A stretch of DNA of 64,000 nucleotides from Pyrocephalus nanus (taxonomy: Eukaryota > Chordata > Aves > Passeriformes > Tyrannidae): the NCBI GenBank assembly GCA_038380795.1, contig CM076266.1, positions 10,004,001-10,068,000 on the forward strand. Reading direction: 5' to 3'. Of this stretch, positions 1 to 12,872 are shown in pieces. Positions within the stretch are counted from its first letter, which is position 1. Each line of letters begins with the position of its first letter. Under the pieces are notes generated by a model, which worked only from the letters and a program-made list of their open reading frames with translations, searched no databases and was not told the DNA's origin. The translations under genes were made by a program, and so were the position numbers.

Positions 1-3000
1 CTTGTTAGTTAAATATATTCATGGGGGAATTTCACTGTGCAGTTTAGGGGGTTCTGTGTTAACTTCAAAGAAAATGTAGCTATTTCTGGTTGTTATTACA
101 AGAAATCATTCATAGAGCTAGACCTCTTTGGAAAGAATGCTAACAATTTCAAATGTCATAGGCCAGTATTGACATGAGCTTTGAAAAAGGATCACATTCA
201 GTGCAGATTGTCAAGAGATTTCTTTCAAGGTATCGAGTAATTGTCCTTACATAATGTAATTGTAGAAGGAACTCACCTTTTATGCTCAGTCAGAAAGAGG
301 AGAAGGATTTGCTTAATAATGAAGGTTTTGTGCCTTGTTTGAGAATCCCTTTTTTATCTTTTCAGGATGCAGGAACACAGAATAGATGGTGCTTAAACCT
401 TGGATGCTTGCAACAGAGAAAGGAAGCACTAATTTCTCATATTTTCACTTTCTATTGCAAGTAAAAGAGTCATTCTTTCCATTTGTCCTAGGATAGGGGC
501 TGATCCTCCCTAATATCCCTAATATTAGTTAATTTATTATTGATAAGGAAAAGGAAGACAAAAAACCCCCGCCACATTCATCAGAGAGGTGCTGGTGACC
601 TCTGTCACAGAGCAACTCCTGGGGGAGGGACTGTGCTCCTTTATGCAGAGGGGGATGTTGGCACAGTCAGGTTTTGTAGCCTTTAGGACACCTTTGGCTG
701 AATACTATGGGTGACTTTGACAATCTCTAGGCCAAACTGCTCCTGAGCAGCTCCAGTGTCACACAGAGTCTTCTAATGTCAGGGGAAAAAAAATCCCTGA
801 CTCCATGCCTGGTTACTTTTTTCCTAATCTAAATTTAGGAGCTAGCTAAATCTGTAGCTACACACAACATACACAGATGTGATGGGAGTAGCATCCCCTG
901 TTCTCTTCCAGACCCATCAGACTCTGCACCTGAACAAGCCCCAGGGCAGTGGACAGGTCCTGGCTGGAAACATGGGGAAGATAGGGCAAGGAGAATTCAG
1001 GGAATCCAGATGACAGCTCATGGTCCAGCAAGTTGGCAAAATCACCATAAGACTAGGACTAAAAACTACCTTGAAAATAAAAACTTTTATGAAAATTGAG
1101 TATAATTAAGAATTATATATAAAATCTGTGCCTGGACATCCCATTTGTAGTGTGTTGTCATCAGGTGGTCAGGCACACTAACATTGTCTCTGTCCCTGGG
1201 CACCAATAGTGAATCTCAGCACTCAATTCACCTGCCCCACAGTCTTCTTGTCATGAGATTTGAGATGCTCCTGGACACCCAAGGCACCTGCACAGGGCTG
1301 GGAGGACCCATGGGTGTACCCATGCCCTTCTGGAGCCAAGGGATCTCAGATGCCTCTACACACCTGTATATGGGCAAGTGAGTTGAACACTGAGCACCGC
1401 TTGCTTAGATACCACAGAAAATTAAAATACCTCTTTTTTTTTTTTTTTTAAATATAATTTCAACATATTTTTATTCTAAGTGGTGCACTGACAATCTTGG
1501 AGACTTTTCTGATGTCAACTGAAAATCTCAGTGAAATTGGTTCATTTTCTTGTCCCCTGCAGTCATCTTGTCGATCTTCACTGCCTCACCAGATTTTGTA
1601 CTTTTTGTCATTTGTTCTTGGCTCAGCAGATGAAGATGAGTTTAGAAACAAATGAAAGAGGACTAAAATGCAGATGCTAAATAAAGTAACTGATGTTAAT
1701 GGGCATCCTACAATTTCTTCCACTTTAGCCAAAATTGTCTCCAACGGTGAATGAAAGGAAGAGGATGGGAAGCAGATGTTTCTACTGTCTGTAGCAATTG
1801 ATTGTAAATTGGCCTGACACTTCCCCCAAAGAGTTTATCAAGAAGGCTTGATTCAGTGAATCAGTCCCAAACCCAGAGCTGATGCACCAACATCTCAGCC
1901 AAAGTGATCAACAACTTGGACCTGATGAGGGCTTTACAAAGAAACAATTGTTTTGCTACAGACAAAAAATTAAAATAGTAAAGAAATCTTGCAGGATGGC
2001 TGCACCTCGTATTGATAGTCCTGGGAGTTACCTATAGAGCTCTGTGAGTCAACTTTTAGCATCAGGCAGATGTGAAAAGAAAACGAAAAATTTGGTCCAC
2101 TCTGGTACATGGTCCCTTGTAAAATAAAGCACTATCATTTGTGGGGAGTTGTCACCTCTGCTCAGATACAGCAGAAGACAGGAATAACAGATGCCACAAG
2201 TCAGTTGTGGAGCATGTACTGAGCTAAATGAAAGGAGAACACAGAGGGGAAAAAACCCAAAGTAACTAAACTCAATTAAATTTTGACTGAATTTTAGATA
2301 ATGAGATAAAAGCAGTCTCCAGTGTTAGATCTGAAATACAAATCAAAGCATAAAATGGAAGAAAATTATTTTAATACAAACAATTACTTTAATGCATAGC
2401 AGTGATGACATACAGAAACACTATTTTAGCTTGTCAGAAAAACAAATTGAAATAACAGTCACACTTCTCATGCAGAGAACATAAATAAATAAAAGAAAAC
2501 TAAGAACTGTATGTCCTCATTTTGGAGGGTGAGGTAAAGTAAAAGAGCCAAAGAAAGGATAATAGAGAAAACAGCATGGAGAGAAAAAATTTAAAGAAAT
2601 GAGTTATAAATGCTATTGCCAGAACGTTGCATAATGACCACTTTTATGAACAAACAGAACTAGAGATCTTACTTTCTTGCTTTCCAGGAAACCTCCAGCA
2701 AGTCCAGAATGTGGCATGATTAAGGAGGACAGTTTTCTCCCTTTGAAGGAGTGAGTATGAGGCACTTCATGTTCTTTTGGAGAAGTCCACATGCTCTGCT
2801 AGTTTTTCAACACACCTCATGTTCTGTCCATTTTCTGTCAGCTCTGGGGAACTGAGTAACACATTTTAAGGATGATGGAACTTAAGACTTCATCAAACTC
2901 AAACTTCTAGAGTGATAGATACTATATCAAACAGAGTCTAGAATTATATTTCTTTTTCCCAGCAGGTCTGGGACATTTCGGTCACATTTATGTTCCTGGA

Positions 3001-3099
3001 TTTTTCTGATGTCTTTCTTTCTGACATAAGAGGGAAAAAACAGACACCACACTGGAAGGAGAAGACATGTACTCCAGTTGCCAGATGTGAACCTTCCCT
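1..3099. other. AT-rich non-coding segment
   Basis: I find no gene here. All open frames are short and have no recognisable protein motif. The segment holds a T run of about 18 bases near 1434-1451 and otherwise unique-looking sequence. There is no CpG clustering and no recognisable repeat tail. It reads as intergenic or intronic vertebrate DNA. Confidence 0.7.
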
Positions 3100-3832
3100 T
3101 GCCAGCTCTGTTGCCCTCCTCAATGTCATTCTTAAAGTGACAGGCTCAAAACTGAACACAGAACTCCAGGTGTGATCTCATCAGTGCCAAGTACAGGGGG
3201 ACAATCACTGCCCTGGTCCTGGTGGTTACAGTTTCTGATACAAGCCAGAATGCCAGTGACCTTGGCCACTTGGGCACATGCTGGCTCATGCTCCATCAGA
3301 TGTCAACCAGCATCCCCAGGTTCTTTTCCACTGGGCAGCTTTCCAGCCGCTCGTCCCCCAGCCTGTAGCTGTGCAGAGGGTTGTTGTGACCTAAGTGCAG
3401 GACCTGCCACTTCAACTTATTGAATCTCATACCTTTGGCCCCAGTCCACCAATCCAGCCTGTCCAGATCCCTCTGTACAGTCTTCCCACCCTCCAGCAGA
3501 TTAACACACCCACTCATCTTGGTGTCATCTACAAGCTGACTGAGAGTGCCTTTGATCCCCTCATTCCGATCATTGATAAAGACATTACACAGAACTGGCC
3601 CCAGTGCTGAGCCCTGGGAGAACACACTTGTGACAGGTCTCCAGCTGGATGTAAATCCATTCACCACCGCTCTCCAGGCCCGGCCATCTGGCCAGTTCTT
3701 AACTCACTGACAAGTGCACATGCCAGCTTCTCCAAAAGAATGCTGTGGGAGACAGCACCAAAGGCTTTAGTGAAGTCCAGGTAGACATGTCCATGCCCTT
3801 TCTCTCACCCCCTGGGTGAGTCATCCAATCAT
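3100..3832 (-). mobile_element. CR1 LINE fragment, partial ORF2 reverse transcriptase
   Basis: The minus strand encodes part of the reverse transcriptase of a CR1 non-LTR retrotransposon, the dominant LINE of birds. A 123-codon open stretch (3296-3667, minus) still reads as the palm region. Around its residues 22-50 it keeps the [13 protein letters not shown] core, and the catalytic box appears as LVDDTK (residues 45-50), where CR1 elements normally have FADDTK. The conserved [15 protein letters not shown] and [12 protein letters not shown] segments follow. In element orientation the piece starts inside the RT domain, at the 'aaagccttt' region near 3757-3766, and stops before the 3' tail, so it is truncated at both ends. 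A stop or frame change ends the ORF upstream. It is a dead copy. The outer boundaries are good to about 10-20 bases. Confidence 0.9.
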
Positions 3833-6800
3833 CCCACCCACTGGTTGGGACAATTGCGGTGCTGGGATCCTGTTCCCTGGTCCTTCTTTGTTTACTTGTA
3901 CAGACACCATTAACAAGGCCAGGGAGTAGCAATGACATTCTTACCATGGGTTTGGCTCCCCTAGACAAGGTGTAGCACAGTTCAGGGGACAGGAAAGGCC
4001 AGGGAATTGTACCAGTTAGCCATATAGACCACTATGGGCCAGTATCTGCCAACCACAGTCAAGACCTGATAATGTCTTAATACAGATATAATAAATGTGC
4101 AAGTTTGTATTTACCTAGGGCTGGAAGACTGATGTCCCAGGGATTACTGCTGACAGGACTTTATGTATTCCACAGACTTTGAAGAAGACTCATGGATGTT
4201 TTTCATAGCTGAAGGGAAACACTAATGCACAAGGAAAGTTAATATTTAAAGCTTAGACTGAGGGATAGGATGGAACAAAACATGCAAAATTTACATCTTC
4301 TACAAAACAGTTATTTAAATTCACAAAGGTAAGAGTTTCTTGTCAAGACACTTAATAACAAGACATTATTTGATAGAAAATAGGCCAAACAGCATCAGGA
4401 ATAGTCTATGATGATTTATTCTACAAGAATCTCCAGTTAATTTCTGCAGCTTAATCTAAGATCATGTCTACTAATAGTGTTTTAAGAAGATATTCTGTTC
4501 ACATTTCCCATGATTTGATTCACTTCACAGGGAAGTCTCAAAGAGCATAAAGAGTTTTTTTTTGTTAAAATCAGAAAGTAACTCCAAGCACACTCCAAGT
4601 GAACTCCAAATGCACGGGGTAGCTCAGTCCAGGTGGCCCACAGGCAACCAAAGTAAAACCCACAGAAGTTGTATGATATGGACACTCACACCAAATATTT
4701 TACCTGTCTGCTCCAAAATCTCCCCTACTTGCTGGTACAAACGTAACCTATAGTGCTTTCTGTCTATAGCCCAGATTTTAGTGTATTTTTAACATTTTGA
4801 AGAATAGTAGATTAAAGAGGCAAAGCACAATTTTAATATGCTATTTTGGAAAGAAGCAAGGCACAAGCATTGTACTATAACACATCCAGAGAAAATTCAA
4901 ACCTTTGATTCTTCCCACTCTGAAGCATGTATTTGGTATTATATTCAACCACCACATTGCCAACAACTTACCCATACCATTTCAGTTGACTGAACCAGTA
5001 CTGACTTGGCCAAATACCCTTGTTGTATGCATAAACTGTTATCTGTGTCCAGTGCTGCCATATCTGAGAGGTATATCTGGGTTACCCTCGAAGCCCTGCA
5101 TTTATTTTCTGCAGAAATACATGTATAGGAGGCTGTGAAGCTGTGCAAAAAACTTGGAGCTTCAGGTATTCACCACTCTAATTTTTTTATTACTCCAACA
5201 TTTCCATTGAATAATAGTCAAAAATGCTTAAAACCTATGAAATGAACAGTAAGGGAACCATTAATGATCATCAGTATAATTTATGAGTGTCTCAAATGAA
5301 AACAAATTTGCAGGGCATTTGGAAGTGCCCAGAGAAGATCTGAGCAGGCACCCCATAAGCAACCTTCATTTCAGTGCCTGCAGTTGTTGGTGGCAGAGTT
5401 TTTGGGTCAGTAAAAGAACTACAAATGAGGGTTTCAAAAATTAGTTATAAACTGAATGAAGAAAAATATTTTCTTTAAATATCAATTTTCAGCTGTAGAA
5501 GAAGGCCAGTCACAGAAGTTAAATATTCTCTTGTGACTTTCTATATCTGGGCAAATGCATCACTGGGTTTTATTTTTGTACAAACAGGAAGCTGTCTGTG
5601 CATGGTACAAGTGAATCTGCTAGTCAAACACTTAAATGCTTCATGAATGTATTTATCTGTGCAGAGAGGTGCTATGTACTCTCCACAGGCTTTATAAAAT
5701 AAGAACTGACTGTGGATTCTATTGTGTTGCCTCACGTCACAGTAGAAGCATGTACCCTTTAATAAGAGCACAATAACACCTGAGATAATAATGACATAAA
5801 GTTATTAACACTATATGGATGTGCTGTATTATTCTTTTGCTCTTATTGCTAAGCATAAAAAAAAAGTTAATAACTGAGCTAGAGTCTAAATTCTTCACTC
5901 CCTTTGCATATCATCTGCTCCTTTGAGTATTTCCCCATCTACACACATCCAGTATTCACAGTCTGGACCTGCAATACAGGAGCTTATGCCTGAGAAGTTG
6001 GAATATCCAAGAGATAAAATCTGGTGTAACTGAAAGGCCATATCTGAAAGGGCAGCTGAAAGCATAGAAGAAGAAGACACATGAAACAAAGCAGAACACT
6101 TACTTGGAAATGAACTGGGAATGTGCAAAGAGCATAATGATCAAGGTGTTGAAACAAGATACCTGCATCTACATGAAACAGGTCACAAGAAACCAGATGA
6201 GCATACTGAGACTTGAGGTCTACTTTCCAACTGATCTCTATGCTTATTTCCTGGTAACAAATTATGCTTTTAAGAAAGAAAGAATATACTCTGGGTTACT
6301 TTTTTCCAAACAAAGGAGATAGCTAATGGAAAGCTGGAGGACAGAGAGAATCAGTTATGGCACGGGAAAGAAAAACAAAACTGGAGGAAGCAATGTGATA
6401 AATGCAGTGTAAAGGGAACCTGACTAGAAAAGTCCAAATGATGCCAAACAACTTATTGAATTAACATAAATGTAAATAAAAACCAAAGTCACTCTTCAAA
6501 ATCTAAATTCAACAGAGATGCACAATAATGTTTCCCAGCTGGTGTGCTATAAATAGCATAGAAAAGGTAGCTGGAGGTCAGAAACCATGGGAGCCATCCA
6601 AGGGCAGGGTCAAGGGTGAGAAAAGGCCAGATTCTGCAAACTACGGAGAGCTGAGTTTGAGTAAACACAGGAGCACAGCACAGGTCTCAGGAATGAGCTG
6701 TTCACGGGAGAGAGAGGGACAGTTCCCCAGCTCTTGTCACCCTTACCACTAGCACAACAGGTACAGTATAGGCTCTACCACTACATTTTCCACTTGAAGG

Positions 6801-9787
6801 TCTCCTCTCAGACAGATGTTTTATCTGTAATTTCCGTTGTCATTTTCTCAAAGCAGAGTAAACAAGATCTTGCTGGTTGTTTTCCTACATCCTGGATCTG
6901 CTCACAAGATCTCATGCCTAGATCATTTCACAGCTGCTTTAGGGGTTCTGCAGATTATTACACAAATATTTACTTTTCAGAAGGAGAAACCAAGTGCATT
7001 AGACCCAAGTCTCAAAAGCTTTGCTTCTTCCAGCTTCTTCCTGTGGGGGTTTGACAGGCTGAAACAAATGAGTGTGAAGACAACACCGTGTACAGCACAG
7101 AGTGTCATTAAAAGGTCAGAGTAACACCTAAGCACTGTGGTGCTGCAACATCCCAACAGCCAGCGGAGCACAAGGAAATGATGCATCTGGCAAATGCCAT
7201 ATGGACAACCTCTTCGGCCCCAATAGCTAAAAGCAATTTTACAGTGGTCTTTTGGGAAGCAGCCTTCAGCACACTGCACTTCAGTCCAAGTGAGGCTTGG
7301 GCATGTCCCATTGTCTGTAGGGAGATACCTTCACACTGGCAGACACATACCCCCACTGGTCCCTTTCCTTGCAGAAGAGTGGGGTCTAAAAGTTTTCAAA
7401 ATCACTATGTGGCTCAGTGTCTCAAGTTTTGTCTTTGAGGCAACTTAGAGTTTGAAAACAAGTTCTTCCATCTGTTAGGCAGCCTGAAAATGAGTACTCA
7501 GAACTTTGGAAGTGAGGAGCTGGGCACCTTTGCATCACTGAAGACAACCAGACACAAGGCCTGAAAAAGCAAGCCCCTTTAAAGCAACATAAGATTGCTC
7601 GGGCCCTGAAAAACCCCACATTACTGACTGCCCTTGAAAAATTACAGCTAAATCGCAATTTTCATGCTGTAATCGTACATCACATAAATCTGGATCTCAA
7701 AATGATACCAGACAGAAAGTGTCAGTCTGGCCTGATTCCAAGGGGTACATTTAGGCACTTCTTTTCATTTAAATCATATGCAAACAAAGTGATCTCAGGT
7801 TACTAGGAATAAAGTCAATTTTTAGTATACAGTAATGGATATATGTGAAGAATGTTAGCTGGTTTTCTTTCTTAGGTAGATGCAATTATGTATTTAAAAA
7901 TAGCTAATATGATTAAGTAGGTTTTATTGGCTATTAGTGGCTATGCAAATGTAGTTCTTACTATATCAACACTGTTCCTTGGCCGATTGAATTCTGCTCT
8001 GTAAGCAGTGGCATCAGGTACATTTTAATGTATTCCTGAGGTGGTAAAAGTGAGAAGTCACACTATGACTTTAGGAGTGTTCACAGTGGTTGATTTTAGG
8101 GGATTAATTTTCACTTTGAAATATCAACAAACTTCACATGGAATGATTAAATGAAGCCCTCCCCCCTCCCTTTTTTTAACCTCTCTATGTTGATTAAAAT
8201 AATCTTTTAAAGGTATAATATACTACTCAGTAGATTCCTCTAAATTAATTCCCTTCAGCATAAGGAAGAAGCTTTAGGCATTCAACACTTAGTAGAACAA
8301 GTAGCATATTCCAGGCCAAGATGCCTGTTTCACCAAGAAATCAATGGCAACGGTTTAGCAGTGGTATCAACGTTCTTATTCAGGAGAACCAGCAGTGCCA
8401 GACATTTAGATTTATGTAAGTCCATTGACCTGGATTTTGAAGTTTCCATCTTAAATGGAAACTTTATATGAGAATGCTGGTGTACTGTATCTTAAAAATG
8501 GCACTAAAAATATCACCTCACTTTCTTTATTAAGAAGATTGCATCCATGTTGTCTTCAAAAGTGACATTCCTGAGACCTCCCTTTCATGTCACGGTGGAA
8601 CAGAAGAAAGAGCAGAGCGTGGCACTGACTTCACTTCTGCCAAACAAGCTTGATGAGGTGGCATGGATTTCCCACAGAAAGCCCTGCCAAGCAATCCCTG
8701 CACAAATCACTTGAGCTGGAAAGTCACATTGTTGTTTTGATTCCACACTAGATGAGAAGTACTGGAGACGAAACTTGCACTGCCGAATCCAGCACAGAGA
8801 GACAGACCATTAGTCAGTCAGCTGTGAAATGTAAATAATTTTTGCCTTTCAGAATATCCTCCCTGATTCTGTCAAAATCCATCATGCACAACTGCTTATT
8901 CAAGCAAAAGGTAACACAAAGTAAAAATTCCCCAAACTTACAGCCTAGCAGTGAAGATCTTCATTTCAATTTGTCATTCTTCTCATGACACTTTGTTAAA
9001 AAATACTGTTTAGCACTATCAGTCTGTCCTGAGCACTTTTGAAATAACAAAAGCTAAATCTTCTAAAAATCAGAGACCTCTGGTCTCTGTTATGAACTGT
9101 GAATTAGGAGCAACTCCACTGTCCCCACAAGCCAGGTTACTTAATTCCTAATTGCAACCAGGAGTAATGTTTGACCCACAATCAGCAAAAAAATCAATAA
9201 AGGCCAAACCACGACCCAGATTTATGCACCAGCACAGGCATTTTGTTGGGTGTAAAATACACTCACTAGCAGGCACACCTCCCTGAACAGCCTCCAGATC
9301 TGCTTCCCAGGAGGTCAGTGATCCCTCTGGGAGTCTTCCCTCTGCCTTTGAAGAACTGGGAAAGGGAGAGGAAGAACTAGCTTCAGGAATCAGCTCTTGT
9401 CTGGATCTTAAGTTCTTATTTCCTTCTTTAGATTCACGGATGATTACGTGGAAAGTTGAATCTGATTGTGTTTCAAAGATGCAAAGTGGTGTGACAATGT
9501 ACACTGCTGGATGCTTTCAAAGGTCCAGTCCCACTGCAGCAAAAAGGGCAGGCCCCAAGGGAAACACTTCAGCCTCCTGTGTCAAGGACATATCCAGAAG
9601 TACTTACCAATGCTGTAAACATTTGGGTTTTCCATCCCTGATGGGACCCCACCAGCAAGAATATGGCTGTGAATTCCTCCTTGAGATCTTTGCAAATGGA
9701 AACTAAATTTCACAGAAGATTTAAATAAAACTCAGTAATTCTGAACAAAAAAATGAGGTTTGCAAAGCCAAATTTGGGGTCAATTTG
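3833..9787. other. Non-coding segment, no gene recognised
   Basis: This is about 6 kb of mostly AT-rich DNA between the CR1 relic and an A-rich repeat. Several ORFs of 60-118 codons occur, for example on the minus strand at 9148-9504. None shows a domain, and they sit in moderately GC-richer patches (about 7.0-7.6 kb and 9.2-9.6 kb) where chance ORFs lengthen. No repeat tail or CpG island was seen. Confidence 0.65.
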
Positions 9788-9893
9788 AAAAAAAACAAAC
9801 AAACAAAAAAAAACAAACAAAAAACAAACAAAAAACAAAACCAAAAAACAAAACAAAAAAAAAAAAAAAAAAAAAAAACACAAAAAAACCCAC
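9788..9893 (+). repeat. A-rich (AAAC)n low-complexity tract
   Basis: About 100 bases are almost only A with regularly spaced C, giving AAAC, AAAAC and AAAAAC units and an uninterrupted A run near 9857-9878. The complementary strand gives artificial F/C-rich open frames. The tract is probably a decayed poly-A or simple repeat. No retrotransposon body was recognised upstream. Confidence 0.9.
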
Positions 9894-10624
9894 ACCACAG
9901 TAGCATTAGCTGAAAGTTAGAAGAGCTTTAGAGCTTTAAAATCAAATAAATTTAAAGACTGTATTGTTTTATTAATAGAAGAAAATAAATACATAGAAAC
10001 ACTGAGAGGCAGCTAAATAGGTTAAATCACTCCTTGGAAAGGTAGAAAATAAACCTTAATCTGAATATCTATTTAGATACTGAAGTTGTCAAAGACAATG
10101 CCTGCTTTTAACAGGCAGATAAACTGGGCCCGGGCATAATTGCAGTAAGACAATCTATAGAGACAAATAGTTTTCCAGATGTCAGGACTGAGCCTGCTTT
10201 TAACTTTGTGTTTAGCACTTTTTGGCTTTTTTATCTTTCTTTTACTTACTGGCTTGTGCCCTAGGATATCTTTCACAGTTACTGAGAGATTCTAATGGGG
10301 GATCTTTACAGAGGCTGTCAAACTTAATATTTTGGTCATGATAGTGCATGCTTTCTTTAATCTTATGCCTTCAAAAAGAAAGCATCTACCACATTTTAGC
10401 AGCAAAGAAACAGCTGTCCAGGTTAAATGTAGTTGCTGCTACCAAATTTGAGGGGTTTTTTTTCCAAAATTTTCCTCAAGGTGCACAAAATATTCATATG
10501 ACCTGCCAATGAATTCAGAATGTCACTTTTAATTAAGAATACTGCTGTACTGAAGGGCTTCAGAAGATGTATGGCTACTTTTTAAACAAAGAAACAAACA
10601 AGTCAGAGCATATTTCCTTTTAGG

Positions 10625-10676
10625 GATTGATTGATTTATTGATTAATTAATTAATTAATTAATTTTAATTAATTTT
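10625..10676. repeat. (TTAA/ATTA)n AT microsatellite
   Basis: The tract is a run of GATT and then TTAA units, with attaatt repeated several times. It is low complexity and may act as a cluster of TAAT cores, but nothing shows function. Confidence 0.85.
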
Positions 10677-11192
10677 TCAGGCAAATCTTACCCAGTCTTG
10701 TCATATGTCTCCTACTGTAGAATTAAAATCAGACTTAGAACTCAAATTATATTCTTTCATCTGCTTTGTCTTCTCACAACTTAAAAATTTCTACTTACCT
10801 TAAGTAAAGCTCCTTAGAGTTATAAAATCACAGAATCATTTAGGTTGTTCTGTGAATTAAAGTAGCTTTCCAGCACCCCACTTTCCTTTATTTTTTGTTC
10901 ACAAACTTGTTAAGACTGTATGTTAACAGATCTATTTTAGTAAGAGCTCTTAATTACAAACGCCAACACTTTTACCATTAAGATCCTTAAATGCTCAAGT
11001 AATGTTGGAGTTTGGCACAGAACATCTCTCGCTCCATAAAATTAAAGATTTCAGTCCTGCTGACTAACTTAAAACCAAAAAACTATCAAAAGGAACAACC
11101 ATGTCAAGTTTGTCATTGGTTGTACCATAGACTCTATTTGAAAGAACTGATGCTATGCAAGAGAAAGACCTGGTTTCTACCCCCCCTGCCCT

Positions 11193-11214
11193 CCCCCTCC
11201 TCCTCCTCCTCCCC
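11193..11214 (+). repeat. Short (TCC)n pyrimidine tract
   Basis: C-rich sequence leads into about six TCC units and then a CCCCACAG that resembles a splice acceptor. No exon-like sequence follows, so I list it only as a simple repeat. Confidence 0.6.
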
Positions 11215-12800
11215 ACAGGTGATTAGATTTGCCCTGGGAATCAGATTCTTTAAAAAGAAAAATCCATCTGGATACCCATTTTCAGCTAATATTAAACAAC
11301 TAGATTACAAACACTCTTTTTTTCTGATTCCATCAAGACAAATTCTACATAGCCAGGAATGAGGTCATGGTGTGCAGGCAGCTGGACCCACAAAATTAAG
11401 GAAGGTTCTGATACAGAGTAGCTTGGAGACATTAAGGGCAAAAAATGTTCTTTCTGGGTAATCTAGTTAATCTTGGTCATTAGCTCCTATTTCACATGCC
11501 ACATGCATCTTCCATTTCACATGCCACTGGATGCACTGATCTATTTTTATTTTCAGGATAAGGCAGATTTGTTTCTTAATTTCTAACCTTCAGGTCAACA
11601 GATGCTACACTTGATCCTCTTTTTCTGTCATTTTGACCTTATGCAAATGCTGCTCTTTCCTCTGATTCTAAACAGTCACCTTTTGGTACCCAAGTGCCAT
11701 CCTGCACATGATGTAGGATGATGCTGCCCACCTTCAGCCACAGTCTGGGTGCTGTAAGAAGGATGGACTCAGTGCTCCTGCACTGTCCTCAAACCCCTCA
11801 ATCTCTATATTCTGACTCAGGCACTCAGAAAGAAATCCCCATACTGCATTATAACACAAGTTCCCAGTTACCAAAGCATGTAAATTTGCTTTTTAACTCT
11901 GACAAGTATATAAAAAAAGCAACAGAGTCTATGAACATATGAAAGTGCCTGATGCAGAAAGTCAGAAGGAGAGAAAGAAATTCATCTCTCGCACAAGGCT
12001 GCTGGTCACCAGCAGAGCTGGCTCAAGCAATGTTTTGTCTATGTTTCTTAGGAAGAGTGAAACTTAGAAAAAAATGTTTGATGGATTCCTTTGAATACTG
12101 CAGACTACATCTAAGTTTAGGGTGGGAAGTGTTTAAGGGCACCCTTCTGCAATCCCAGTTCCGTGGTCTGGATATTATTGGAGCCAGCCACTAGTCCTGG
12201 TTTTCTACCCATGGGAACCAGGGCACAAAGAGAGGCACGAGGCTGGGGCACAGCACGGTGTCCCCATGTGTCCTCCAGGTTGGAGGCCCAGACAATTGAC
12301 TGCATCCAAAGGGGTGGGCACATATCATGCTGTGCTCTCTTTGGAAAACCACTACAGAAAGGCCAGCTTACTAGCAGGCTGCTGATGTTCACACTGTATC
12401 CTTCCTCCTTCTTTTGCATAATTAGGCATTTGTGGTGATCCAGCTGCTATTATTCACCCCTCTGTGTATGTACCACAGTGTTTAAAGCACATGAATGAGG
12501 TTTTGCCCCTTCGGTTGCAGCTGCTCTGCAATAACACACTCTGGAATAGTGGCAAGCTCCACAGAACAAGAGAAGACAACCAATTGTCACAACCCATGCC
12601 TAAAACTTTTAATTACAATTTCATTTTAAAAATTAATTACATTTTTTTCCCTAGTTTAGATATGCAATTGCAATCAAAAGTCAACCACTGTGCAAGTATC
12701 ACTTATCTGTAGTTTGCAATTAAAAGGCCATCTACTTGTACACCCATGTCAAATTAAGGATCTTGAACCTCATCATAACAATGGTCAGCATTTTCTGTTT

Positions 12801-12872
12801 GGGATTTTTTCGTTGGTGGTTGTTTTGGTTTTGTTTTTTTGTGGGTTTTTTTTTGTTGTTTTTTTTTTTTTC
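12801..12872 (+). repeat. GT/T-rich low-complexity tract
   Basis: About 70 bases made only of T and G apart from one C, ending in an uninterrupted T run (12859-12871). It is the strand complement type of the AAAC tracts seen elsewhere in the window. Confidence 0.85.

Noticed and set aside
9710..9906. Phe/Cys-rich minus-strand ORFs resembling membrane segments
   Set aside because: They are translations of the A-rich AAAC tract.
10826..10848. aatcacagaatcatttaggtt, similar to the complement of a CR1 tail
   Set aside because: Only about 20 bases match and the following sequence does not continue as CR1.
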